A program made the translations under genes and the position numbers. From Weimeria sp002480925 (GTDB taxonomy: Bacteria; Bacillota; Clostridia; Lachnospirales; Lachnospiraceae), in NCBI RefSeq assembly GCF_052064335.1, contig NZ_JBQHVU010000039.1:1-8078 (forward strand): a stretch of 8,078 bases of DNA, written 5' to 3'. Shown here one piece after another: positions 1 through 4,966 of this stretch. Position 1 is the stretch's first letter; each line of letters begins with the position of its first letter. The notes under the pieces are model-generated. The model was not told the DNA's origin, searched no databases, and saw only the letters and a list, made by a program, of their open reading frames with translations.

Positions 1-29
1 TGCCAGCTGATTGAGTCTTGATCCATATC

Positions 30-59
30 CAATATTAAAAGGCTGTAAAAATACAGCTT
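30..59 (-). terminator. Probable rho-independent terminator of the lipoprotein gene
   Basis: Read on the minus strand, a stem GCTGTA / TACAGC (positions 52-57 and 42-47) with a four-base loop is followed by CTTTTAATATT. It starts about 35 bases after the stop codon of the lipoprotein gene. The stem is short and the U-run is interrupted, so strength is uncertain. Confidence 0.5.
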
Positions 60-93
60 GTTTACTATGCCCTTTTTTAGTTTTCCTTAAGCG

Positions 94-396
94 CTACTTT
101 GTTTCAAACTTTTCTCCTTCTTTTAAAGTCCATCCTTTTTCCAATGCTATATCTGTTGTCAATGAATATTTTTCTCCAGAAGCATCCGTAAAACTGAACG
201 TCTGATCATCTATAGATTCAGAATCATCCTTTTCTACGGTGCTGCCATCAGACACAGATGCAGTATTGTCTGCACCATTCTGACTTGTTGATGTTTCAGA
301 TGAAACTGTACTCCCACATGATATAAGTGTTAATATTGATGATATAAATAGTGAAAAGAGTAATTTACGCATTATTATCTCGTTCTTTATCTTCAT
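94..396 (-). CDS. Small secreted lipoprotein, function unknown
   Basis: A 100-aa protein with a clear lipoprotein signal. A charged start (MKIKNEIIMRK) is followed by a hydrophobic stretch (LLFSLFISSILTL) and a lipobox ending ISC, so the mature protein would begin at the lipid-modified Cys near residue 27 and sit on the outer face of the membrane. The next 35 residues are Ser/Thr/Asp-rich, a typical flexible linker. The C-terminal 35 residues (FSFTDASGEKYSLTTD...) form a small, probably beta-rich domain I do not recognise. The start at 396 is chosen because GGAGG (401-405) precedes it, only 4 bases away. A second ATG at 372 would give an equally good signal peptide. The longer frame up to 477 lacks a better ribosome site. 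The gene is outside the mobile element and is host DNA, reading away from the split regulator gene. Confidence 0.75.
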   Translation of the reverse strand: MKIKNEIIMRKLLFSLFISSILTLISCGSTVSSETSTSQNGADNTASVSDGSTVEKDDSESIDDQTFSFTDASGEKYSLTTDIALEKGWTLKEGEKFETK

Positions 397-610
397 AAAA
401 CCTCCAATTCCTACAGTTGACTTTTGTCTACTGGATCGATCCATAAATATCGTATCACCACAATCATAAAAATGCACTCTCTTCAGGATCAGATCTTTCT
501 CTTTTTCTGATATACATATTCTCCAGGCTCAGGAGAAAATTCTCCACAATTGGAGAGAGCATTTCCCAGTTTTTTATGCTATCATAATAAAAAAAGAAAG
601 CAGGTATACT
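397..610. other. Intergenic spacer between the lipoprotein gene and the split XRE gene
   Basis: This 214-base AT-rich spacer separates two divergent genes. It holds a perfect palindrome GGATCGATCC (433-442), tandem inverted repeats (519-556) and a weak plus-strand -10-like box (CATAAT, about 583-588) ahead of the regulator start. I see no convincing gene in it. Confidence 0.5.
519..556. promoter_or_regulatory. Tandem inverted repeats, candidate operator of the XRE regulator
   Basis: Two neighbouring inverted repeats share half-sites: TTCTCC/GGAGAA (519-524, 532-537) and TCTCCA/TGGAGA (541-546, 551-556). They lie 55-92 bases upstream of the start of an XRE-type repressor gene. Such regulators commonly bind short tandem dyads near their own promoter, so autoregulation is a reasonable inference. 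Nothing in the sequence proves binding. Confidence 0.4.
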
Positions 611-748
611 ATGACAGAATCCGAAATAGGGAACCAGATTGCAAACGCACGACGTAAAAAACATATGACCCAGAAAGAGCTTGGAGATGTGTTAGGTATA
701 AGCGACAAGGTTATATCGAAATGGGAGAACGGAGTTTCCCAAAGTTAA
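611..748 (+). pseudogene. 5' half of an XRE-family regulator, interrupted by the element
   Basis: The ATG at 611 opens a typical Cro/C1-type helix-turn-helix: ESEIGNQIANARRKKHMTQ, then KELGDVLGISDKVISKWENG. Host codons run to 733 (41 codons, ending in the conserved Trp-Glu-Asn-Gly). The last four residues (VSQS) and the TAA stop at 746-748 come from the element's left inverted repeat, giving a 45-aa truncated product. The rest of the gene lies at 7971-8078, where the frame continues KAKPNIAYVENIEQVLG. Joining 733 to 7971 yields one uninterrupted frame with a normal XRE sequence across the joint. The fragment keeps helices 1-3 of the fold but loses the helices that complete it, so it is probably inactive. 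Confidence 0.85.
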
Positions 749-753
749 AGATA
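734..753 (+). repeat. Left terminal inverted repeat of the element
   Basis: GTTTCCCAAAGTTAAAGATA matches the reverse complement of 7947-7966 at 18 of 20 positions; only positions 8-9 differ (AA against TT). The preceding GA (732-733) is the inferred crossover dinucleotide. The repeat also supplies the TAA that ends the truncated XRE frame. Confidence 0.85.
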
Positions 754-808
754 CCACATCAATCCCACGCTGACTTTTGCTCAACCGATACAGCCGGAGG
801 GCTGGATA

Positions 809-862
809 ACAAGAAAAGGCGGTATGCGCCCCATGGAGGGGTAGCGTACCGCCTTTTCTTGT
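809..862. repeat. Long inverted repeat with 16-bp perfect arms
   Basis: Arms at 809-824 (ACAAGAAAAGGCGGTA) and 847-862 are perfectly complementary. The inner part can pair further through CCCC (829-832) and GGGG (838-841). No U-run follows on either side, so it is not an ordinary terminator. It lies 40 bases left of the oriT hairpin. A role in oriT structure, or as a barrier to transcription entering from the flank, is inference. Confidence 0.7.
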
Positions 863-870
863 GGGGGTTT

Positions 871-895
871 CCAAAGGGGGCTTGCCCCCATTTGG
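871..895. repeat. GC-rich hairpin next to oriT
   Basis: CCAAAGGGGGC (871-881) pairs with GCCCCC-A-TTTGG (884-895), an 11-bp stem with one bulged A and a TT loop. It ends seven bases before the oriT hairpin and is probably part of the same transfer-origin structure. Confidence 0.6.
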
Positions 896-901
896 CACAC
901 G

Positions 902-931
902 ACTTTGCTTGCAAAGTGTAGTGTGTTATAC
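902..931 (+). other. oriT: oriT of MobV (pMV158) type, nick site 925/926
   Basis: A hairpin ACTTTGC-TT-GCAAAGT (902-917) is followed directly by TAGTGTGTTATAC (919-931). The pMV158 origin of transfer has the same plan: an ACTTTA...TAAAGT hairpin, then TAGTGTG/TTATAC, cut between G and T by the MobV relaxase MobM. By analogy the nick falls between 925 and 926 on the plus strand, with position 926 becoming the leading 5' end. The relaxase gene is about 4 kb away at 4991. The match is to my memory of the pMV158 sequence; the role here is inferred. Confidence 0.75.
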
Positions 932-1100
932 CTGCTGGCGTGGCTGACGGAGGAAACGGGGCGCGGTGCTTTTTGCGCCCCGCTTGCTCTGGCAGGAAAA
1001 CAGGCTGACTTTTTGTGAATGGGAATGAACAAAAAATCGGGCTGTTTTCAGAGAACGACGGCAGGGATATGAAAGCCCCCGTCCCTTGTCCTACGCTCCG

Positions 1101-1125
1101 ACTTGTGGACAAAATGTCCCGAAGT
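1101..1125. repeat. 25-nt palindromic repeat, copy A
   Basis: Core GGACA-AAA-TGTCC inside flanks ACTTGT and CGAAGT. The same 25-nt module occurs twice in tandem at 3741-3765 and 3767-3791. The three copies share the ACTT edge, the GGACA/TGTCC dyad with a three-base centre, and GA(A/G)GT. It is a probable protein-binding site or structural element. Confidence 0.65.
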
Positions 1126-1312
1126 TGTGGCCACACTCCCGGCAAAGTAGCAGGATAGCGGGCAACCGTCAAGGCTGAAATGAACGGGTTTATACCCGGT
1201 CTTGACCGCCGCCCTCCGTCCCGCTGAACGGGCAGACAAGGCAGCCAATCCCTCAAAGTGCTTGGCCGCACTCTTTTTGATTTTGGGAGTTTTCTTCCTC
1301 AAAATTGAAATG

Positions 1313-1342
1313 GGCGGGAAGCCATTTTAGGGCTTTCCCGCC
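1313..1342. repeat. GC-rich stem-loop
   Basis: GGCGGGAAGCC (1313-1323) pairs with GGC-T-TTCCCGCC (1331-1342), an 11-bp stem with one bulged T and the loop ATTTTAG. No clear U-run follows, so function as a terminator is doubtful. Confidence 0.5.
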
Positions 1343-1374
1343 TTGATTACCCATCAGCAAAGACGGGCGGGATT

Positions 1375-1420
1375 GTCAACGGCGGCGCATAAAATGCGCC
1401 GTTTATTCTTGACCGTTGAC
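1375..1420. terminator. Nested inverted repeat, possible terminator
   Basis: An inner hairpin CGGCGCAT-AAA-ATGCGCCG (1383-1401) is followed on the plus strand by TTTATTCTT. It sits inside an outer inverted repeat GTCAACGG/CCGTTGAC (1375-1382, 1413-1420). It lies just past the end of the minus-strand gene block and its remnant, so it could insulate that block from the oriT region. The U-run is imperfect. Confidence 0.45.
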
Positions 1421-1474
1421 TGGCTCGGCTGGCTTTGCTATCTTCTCGATAAAGGGAAATTTTTCAAGTGCAGC
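1403..1474 (-). pseudogene. C-terminal remnant of an unidentified gene
   Basis: Directly after the TGA of the 171-aa gene the same minus-strand frame stays open for 23 codons, AALEKFPFIEKIAKPAEPVN plus GQE, and then stops at TAA (1403-1405) just before the hairpin at 1383-1401. Base composition changes here from AT-rich to the more GC-rich style of the element backbone. This suggests that the AT-rich cargo replaced the front of an older backbone gene and left its tail. I do not recognise the family from 23 residues. Chance remains possible. Confidence 0.4.
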
Positions 1475-1990
1475 TCATTTTTTCATATCATTCATAATCA
1501 AAATACTTCCTAATATATATCCGCAATCCCAGTTTCTGAATTTTTCATCATCAAAATGAAAACAAGGGTGCTTAAATACAATGCCTATACCTATTCCATT
1601 GTCAAAAGTTTTTATGTACTCCTCATCATCAGTTGATACTTTTATAGATTTTGGGAAATTGTCACCAAAAACTTCTTCATCGGAATAAAGATCCTTTTGG
1701 AATTTGGGTAACGCCAGTATTTTCCCTCTCATTAAAAAGTTTACAGACAGCCTATTTATTATTGAGGCAGGTAATTCTTGACCTTCTGGTATCTCATAAG
1801 TAGCTTTATCAATCTCCACTTTAGTCAAGTCAACTCCTAAGGAGTTAAAAAACAGTTGCTGGTCTGGCAATAGATTGTCAATGAACTCTGCATTTGCAGT
1901 TTTATCAGTAGAATAGTCAGCTTCTTTATATAGTTGTTTTGTTAAGTCAACATCAACATCCAGTTGCCAAGGGCTAAAGTCAAAAATCAT
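1475..1990 (-). CDS. Hypothetical cytoplasmic protein, 171 aa (cargo)
   Basis: A 171-aa acidic protein, not recognised. It begins MIFDFSPWQLDVDVDLTKQL and ends with a segment rich in Gly, aromatic residues and His (GIGIGIVFKHPCFHFDDE, then WDCGYILGSILIM). There is no signal peptide or membrane segment, and no nucleotide-binding or nuclease motif that I can name. His, Cys and Asp in FKHPCFHFDD and WDCGY could form a metal or active site, but this is speculation. GGAGG at 2001-2005 lies 10 bases before the start. It follows the 62-aa membrane protein gene by 37 bases in the same direction and is probably cotranscribed with it. The coding DNA is clearly more AT-rich than the neighbouring regulator and the mobilization genes, a sign of separate acquisition. 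An immunity-like or anti-phage role would fit the position but is not shown. Confidence 0.75.
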   Translation of the reverse strand: MIFDFSPWQLDVDVDLTKQLYKEADYSTDKTANAEFIDNLLPDQQLFFNSLGVDLTKVEIDKATYEIPEGQELPASIINRLSVNFLMRGKILALPKFQKDLYSDEEVFGDNFPKSIKVSTDDEEYIKTFDNGIGIGIVFKHPCFHFDDEKFRNWDCGYILGSILIMNDMKK

Positions 1991-2027
1991 ACCAGCTTAA
2001 CCTCCGTAAATCTCATCTTACTTTTCA

Positions 2028-2216
2028 TCAGAAAAAATCCAACCAATTAAGAGGGTTAAGTAACTCTGAAAAGAAAGTCCAAAATGTTTCTTTGAACTTT
2101 TTCTTGGCACATGAAACGCCTTTCCTTACTGCTATCAATGCTCGTATAAACGAAATCAAAAGAATTATGACAAGATATATCAGTAGGACAAGAATAATTA
2201 TTTGTATTATCTCCAT
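2028..2216 (-). CDS. Small single-span membrane protein, 62 aa
   Basis: Residues 3-24 (IIQIIILVLLIYLVIILLIS and on) form one strong transmembrane helix. A basic stretch follows (R25, R31, K32, K38-K40, K42), which by the positive-inside rule would lie in the cytoplasm, then an aromatic, amphipathic tail (FWTFFSELLNPLNWLDFF). The ribosome site AAAGGAA (2224-2230) lies 7 bases before the ATG. It sits 23 bases after the XRE regulator gene and 37 bases before the 171-aa gene, all reading the same way, so they are likely one transcript. The family is not recognised. Size and layout recall small membrane toxins, holin-like peptides or membrane anchors for a partner; none of these is demonstrated. 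The DNA is AT-rich like the 171-aa gene. Confidence 0.65.
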   Translation of the reverse strand: MEIIQIIILVLLIYLVIILLISFIRALIAVRKGVSCAKKKFKETFWTFFSELLNPLNWLDFF

Positions 2217-2239
2217 CTACAATTTCCTTTCAGTTTTAC

Positions 2240-3040
2240 TCACTTTCTTCCCCGCTGTGGGTTTGGATTTTTCAGCAAGTCCGACTTCTGTGCAATCCTT
2301 TTCAGCCACTTCTTTTCTTCCTCGGACAGCTTCCCATAATTCAGCTTGAGCCGCTTACAGATAAAGGCCATAGCCGCCTGTTCCGGGTCGCTGTCCAGGC
2401 TGGCAGCTTCGTCTGCGGTCTGCAAAAATTCTTTCAGCGGGTTGTCCTCTGGGACGCTGAAAAAATCGTCCTTGTGGGCTTCCCGCAGGTCAAGGGCTAT
2501 CTTGTTTATATCCTGCTGTATTACATAGCGGCAAAAGCTGTCGTCGTCAATATGGGCGGCGATAAGCTGCCGTAACTGCGGGTCGGTCAAGCCGGGATTG
2601 TGCTGTTTCATAATCCTTGCGCTCACAGCGTCCACAATAACGTTTGCCCCCTGCACCTGCTTTCCTGCTATACCGTTCACATAGATTTCAAGGTCAGCCA
2701 TGAACCGTGGAAAATCCGGGTGCGCTGCCAGTTCGCATAACAGGGAGTTGTCCACCAGCCCGCTTTTCAATCGTTCAATCATATCATCACTCAAACGCAG
2801 GTCTGCAAGATCGGCGTTTGGGTGATTTTTTGTTTCAGAACGGCACAGTAGATAATCAACGGACACTTCATAAAACTTTGCCAACTGAATAAGGGCATAG
2901 TGGCTGATGTCCTTAAAATTATCACCCTCATAGCTGCCTAAAGCAGATTTGGATAGGTGTGTCTGCTCCGCAAGCTGTTCCAGCGTCAAGCCACGCTCTA
3001 CACGCAGGTCTTTTAAGCGTTCTGGTATGGATAGTTCCAT
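2240..3040 (-). CDS. XRE-family transcriptional regulator, 266 aa
   Basis: An N-terminal Cro/C1-type helix-turn-helix spans about residues 8-66 (RLKDLRVERGLTLEQLAEQ, with recognition helix near HLSKSALGSYEGD). About 200 largely helical residues with no recognised catalytic motif follow and probably mediate dimerisation or signal sensing. The C-terminus is basic (DLLKNPNPQRGRK). The start is supported by CTCCTT on the plus strand, that is AAGGAGG (3047-3053), 6 bases upstream. Long XRE proteins of this type are common in mobilizable and conjugative elements of Firmicutes, where they are thought to control excision or transfer genes. It lies between AT-rich unknown genes but has the GC-richer style of the backbone, so it is probably original to the element. 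Its targets are unknown; the repeated palindromes at 1101 and 3741-3791 are candidates. Confidence 0.85.
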   Translation of the reverse strand: MELSIPERLKDLRVERGLTLEQLAEQTHLSKSALGSYEGDNFKDISHYALIQLAKFYEVSVDYLLCRSETKNHPNADLADLRLSDDMIERLKSGLVDNSLLCELAAHPDFPRFMADLEIYVNGIAGKQVQGANVIVDAVSARIMKQHNPGLTDPQLRQLIAAHIDDDSFCRYVIQQDINKIALDLREAHKDDFFSVPEDNPLKEFLQTADEAASLDSDPEQAAMAFICKRLKLNYGKLSEEEKKWLKRIAQKSDLLKNPNPQRGRK

Positions 3041-3088
3041 GCTCTCCCTCCTTTTCTGCCCGACAAAAAATAAGTCTGCGTTTTCTTA

Positions 3089-3535
3089 TTACCATTCTCC
3101 GATACTGAAACAGTCATCAGAGTATTGTTTCATCACCTGTTCAAAAAACAATACATCCACATCAGAATATATTACGATATACATTTCTGTTCCGTAGTGC
3201 TCACTGCAAATATTGCATAGTTCATTCTTTACATTGATAGTAAAATACTTTGTCATTTTATTGTAGATTTCTTTGTCTGTTGGAGTTTCTTCCATCAATT
3301 CTAATAATAGCTCATCTACAATAACGCCTTTTATGGATACTTCATGACCCTCCGTTGTTGCTACACCGTATCGTTCTGCCTGCAAAATTTCTTGAGTTTC
3401 TTCCTCCCAACATCGCAACTCAAAGTTATCCCCCACCCTAAGAAAATGGTGGATAATTGTTTTCCACCATTCCGATGAAACAGTGTTATCAACCATTTGT
3501 ATGCTAACCCTTTTCATGACAATTCGCCTCGCCAT
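3089..3535 (-). CDS. Hypothetical protein, 148 aa, first gene of the minus-strand block
   Basis: A soluble acidic protein, not recognised. Visible features are an early tryptophan pair (EWWKTIIHHFLRVGDNFELR), a Glu-rich stretch (CWEEETQEILQ), a middle ELLLELMEETPTDKE, two close cysteines (ELCNICSEHYG) and a beta-like end (MYIVIYSDVDVLFF). No signal peptide or membrane helix is seen. Two starts are possible: ATG at 3535 (148 aa), or ATG at 3517 (142 aa, MKRVSIQ), which has GAGG nine bases upstream. With the promoter at 3553-3581 the transcript would begin near 3546, giving the longer form a leader of only about 10 bases, so the shorter form is a serious alternative. The XRE gene begins 48 bases downstream in the same direction. 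The DNA is AT-rich relative to that gene, suggesting cargo. Structure prediction would be the best next clue. Confidence 0.7.
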   Translation of the reverse strand: MARRIVMKRVSIQMVDNTVSSEWWKTIIHHFLRVGDNFELRCWEEETQEILQAERYGVATTEGHEVSIKGVIVDELLLELMEETPTDKEIYNKMTKYFTINVKNELCNICSEHYGTEMYIVIYSDVDVLFFEQVMKQYSDDCFSIGEW

Positions 3536-3552
3536 TTACTTTCGTTTTTTTC

Positions 3553-3581
3553 ATTTTATCACAATTCCGAGAGCGTGGAAA
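3553..3581 (-). promoter_or_regulatory. Probable promoter of the minus-strand gene block
   Basis: Read on the minus strand, TTTCCA (3576-3581) and TAAAAT (3553-3558) are separated by 17 bases, matching the sigma-A consensus at 4 of 6 and 5 of 6 positions. It lies just upstream of the 148-aa gene. No terminator is evident between the four genes that follow, so it may drive all of them. Confidence 0.5.
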
Positions 3582-3674
3582 TAGCCTGTTTTTTAAGTTG
3601 ATTTCCCACCTTTTGGATATACGGGACGGGTGAGCATTTCGGTGTAGACTTAGATTAGTTCATCGATGGACAGC

Positions 3675-3685
3675 ACCTTGAAAAC
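3675..3685 (+). promoter_or_regulatory. boxA-like motif ACCTTGAAAAC, first copy
   Basis: The same 11 bases occur at 5978-5988 in front of the TnpW-like gene. The string resembles the Firmicutes rRNA boxA antitermination signal (CTTTGAAAACT). It lies about 200 bases upstream of the Cys-rich protein gene, in the long leader. A role in antitermination is inference. Confidence 0.3.
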
Positions 3686-3740
3686 CAAATGACCGTCTGA
3701 AAAGGAATACCCCGGCTGGGGAAGCACCGCAAGGAGCCGG

Positions 3741-3791
3741 ACTTCTGGACACTTTGTCCAGAGGTCACTTCGGGACAAGTTGTCCCGAAGT
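3741..3791. repeat. 25-nt palindromic repeat, copies B and C in tandem
   Basis: Copy B (3741-3765) has the stem TCTGGAC/GTCCAGA (3744-3750, 3756-3762). Copy C (3767-3791) has a perfect 10-bp stem CTTCGGGACA/TGTCCCGAAG around AGT (3768-3790). Starts are 26 bases apart, so the centres fall on roughly the same helical phase interval (2.5 turns). Together with copy A at 1101-1125 they share ACTT..GGACA-N3-TGTCC.GA(A/G)GT. They lie about 95 bases upstream of the Cys-rich protein gene and are good candidates for an operator or transcript-folding element. Confidence 0.7.
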
Positions 3792-3886
3792 TATGGGGAG
3801 CGTGCCAACGCCGGAACACGCCGCAGGAATGGGGCAGGAAACCTTTTCGGGGAGAACGGCAACGGAAAGCAAAATGGAGGGAACGC

Positions 3887-4300
3887 ATGAGAGATAACCC
3901 CTATAAAGACTTGCCGCCGCTGGAACGCAGGCCGGACGGTTCCCTTTACCGCATGACCCCGGCGCAGAGAAAACAGGCGGCCAGCCTGATACGCCGGGAG
4001 TGCTGTTGCTGTGAGGACGGCAACTGCATTGTCCTTGACGATGGGGACACCTGCACCTGTCCGCAGACGATTTCTTTCTCGGTCTGCTGTAAGTGGTTCC
4101 GCTGGGCGGTCTTGCCGCTGGACGGGACGCTGGAAGCGGAGATTTTCCGGGATAAGGACTTGAAACGCTGTGAGGTCTGCGGCGGTGTGTTCGTCCCCAA
4201 ATCCAACCGGGCAAAATACTGCCCCGGCTGTGCCGCCAGAGTTCACAGGCGGCAGAAAACAGAAAGTGAACGGAAAAGGAGGTCTGCTGTGGACAGTTAG
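3887..4300 (+). CDS. Cysteine-rich VLP-domain protein, 137 aa
   Basis: Two cysteine clusters are visible. The first lies at residues 39-68 (CCCC at 39-42, C47, C56, C58, C67-C68); the second is a zinc-ribbon-like pair C95-x2-C98 and C112-x2-C115, followed by a very basic tail (RVHRRQKTESERKRR). The start MRDNPYKDLPPLERRPDGSL and the overall layout match the Cys_rich_VLP family found beside replication and mobilization genes in Firmicutes elements; I assign it from memory of that family. It probably binds metal and possibly nucleic acid, but its role is not established. TGGAGG (3875-3880) is 6 bases before the ATG. It is the first gene of the plus-strand backbone, 111 bases ahead of the RepA-type gene, behind tandem palindromes that may control it. 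Confidence 0.8.
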   Translation: MRDNPYKDLPPLERRPDGSLYRMTPAQRKQAASLIRRECCCCEDGNCIVLDDGDTCTCPQTISFSVCCKWFRWAVLPLDGTLEAEIFRDKDLKRCEVCGGVFVPKSNRAKYCPGCAARVHRRQKTESERKRRSAVDS

Positions 4301-4309
4301 GAGCGAAAA

Positions 4310-4387
4310 AAGCCTTGATTTATCAGGCTTCGCAAGCCCCAAACCGGGGCTGGTGGTATAAAGTATCGCCCGCCCCGGAAAACGGGC
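4310..4387 (+). other. Three consecutive stem-loops before the RepA-type gene
   Basis: AAGCCT/AGGCTT (4310-4315, 4325-4330), AGCCCC/GGGGCT (4335-4340, 4346-4351) and GCCCG/CGGGC (4368-4372, 4383-4387) fill most of the gap between the Cys-rich gene and the next start. No U-run follows any of them. They may structure the leader and limit translation of the initiator gene, which lacks a visible ribosome site. Confidence 0.45.
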
Positions 4388-4411
4388 TTCTAACCGTCCA
4401 CAAAACGCACT

Positions 4412-4807
4412 ATGACAAATACCATCTATATCCATCAGCCGGAAAAGGCGTTCAGCTTCACCCGGCTCCCGAATTTCCTCTTTGAAGCCCCCACATTCAA
4501 GCCCTTGTCCAACGAGGCAAAGGTTCTGTACGCCTTTATCCTGCGCCGGACAGAGTTATCCCGCAAGAATGGGTGGGCGGATGATTGCGGACGGATTTAT
4601 CTGTACTATCCCATCTGCGAGGTGGTTGACCTGCTCCACTGTGGGCGGCAGAAAGCGGTAAACACCCTGCGGGAACTGCAATACGCCGGGCTGGTGGAGA
4701 TCCAGAAGCAGGGCTGTGGAAAACCCAACCGCATTTTCCCAAAATCCTATGAAGCGGTTCCAAACACCGACTTCAAGAAATCCGGTTCTGGTACGCCGGA
4801 GGGCTGA
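4412..4807 (+). CDS. RepA_N-type replication initiator, N-terminal part, 131 aa
   Basis: The protein begins MTNTIYIHQPEKAFSFTRLP and continues with the RepA_N winged-helix region (about residues 14-110): NFLFEAPTFKPLSNEAKVLY, then a segment ending in LLHCGRQKAVNTLRELQYAG. This family initiates replication of Firmicutes plasmids and occurs in many mobilizable elements, where it may replicate the excised circle. Full-length members are roughly twice this size, with a variable linker and a C-terminal domain. Here the frame ends at TGA 4805-4807 in the linker; a degraded continuation follows (4808-4966). No ribosome site is visible before the ATG; the start is chosen because the N-terminus matches the family. 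It is followed by the relaxase gene in the same direction. The DNA-binding part may still work alone, but full initiator function is doubtful. Confidence 0.75.
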   Translation: MTNTIYIHQPEKAFSFTRLPNFLFEAPTFKPLSNEAKVLYAFILRRTELSRKNGWADDCGRIYLYYPICEVVDLLHCGRQKAVNTLRELQYAGLVEIQKQGCGKPNRIFPKSYEAVPNTDFKKSGSGTPEG

Positions 4808-4966
4808 AAACCGTACTTATGAAGTGAGGAAATCACTCCCCGGAAGTACGAAAACCGGACGGTATATAGAAATACAAAGATTAAAAAGATTTATTTATAT
4901 TCTATCCATTCCAATCCTATCCGAGCTAATTTCTGCGGGATTTTCCCTGTGGAAAACCCCGGATAG
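4808..4966 (+). pseudogene. Frameshifted C-terminal tail of the RepA-type gene
   Basis: After the TGA at 4805, the +1 frame reads AENRTYEVRKSLP (4803-4841). Then the original frame reads PRKYENRTVYRNTKIKK, followed by IYLYSIHSNPIRANF, and stops at TAG 4964-4966. Both stretches carry the KYENRT/EVRKS-type repeats seen in the linker of RepA_N proteins. Two opposite frameshifts, near 4800 and 4840, would explain the pattern. Two in-frame stops (4805 and 4820) prevent readthrough. The tail also contains the left arm of the inverted repeat that precedes the relaxase gene. Confidence 0.5.

Larger units (their letters stand above)
754..1474. other. Gene-poor left end of the element carrying oriT and many stem-loops
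   Basis: About 720 bases with no convincing gene. It holds a series of GC-rich inverted repeats: 809-862, 871-895, 902-917, 957-982 (CGGGGCGC/GCGCCCCG), 1107-1119, a perfect 10-bp palindrome at 1126-1135 (TGTGGCCACA), 1185-1198, 1313-1342 and 1375-1420. Open frames exist on the minus strand (for example 759-1271), but they run straight through these palindromes and the oriT, have no good ribosome site and look low in complexity. I treat the stretch as a cis-acting region for transfer and possibly replication. Confidence 0.6.
3582..3886. other. Non-coding leader between the minus block and the plus-strand backbone genes
   Basis: About 300 bases with no convincing gene. They contain a boxA-like stretch (3675-3685), a small CCCC/GGGG hairpin near 3711-3722, two tandem 25-nt palindromes (3741-3791) and the ribosome site for the Cys-rich protein. 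I could not find a convincing plus-strand promoter here. Confidence 0.45.

Noticed and set aside
728..732. AACGG shared by both junctions (728-732 and 7964-7968) as a 5-bp target repeat
   Set aside because: Joining there gives an XRE frame that stops after ENGKGKT, whereas the GA joint restores a normal protein and fits TnpX-group chemistry.
759..1271. Long minus-strand open frame (170 aa) and overlapping frames in the left end
   Set aside because: They run through the oriT hairpin, the nick site and several palindromes, lack a good ribosome site and have a composition typical of the reverse complement of structured GC-rich DNA.
734..1474. CRISPR array or clustered direct repeats
   Set aside because: The repeats are inverted, varied in sequence and irregularly spaced, and no repeat-spacer pattern was seen.
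3791..4435. Minus-strand open frame of 214 aa opposite the Cys-rich gene
   Set aside because: It is a shadow of the well-supported plus-strand gene, with Pro/Arg/Ser-rich content and no ribosome site.
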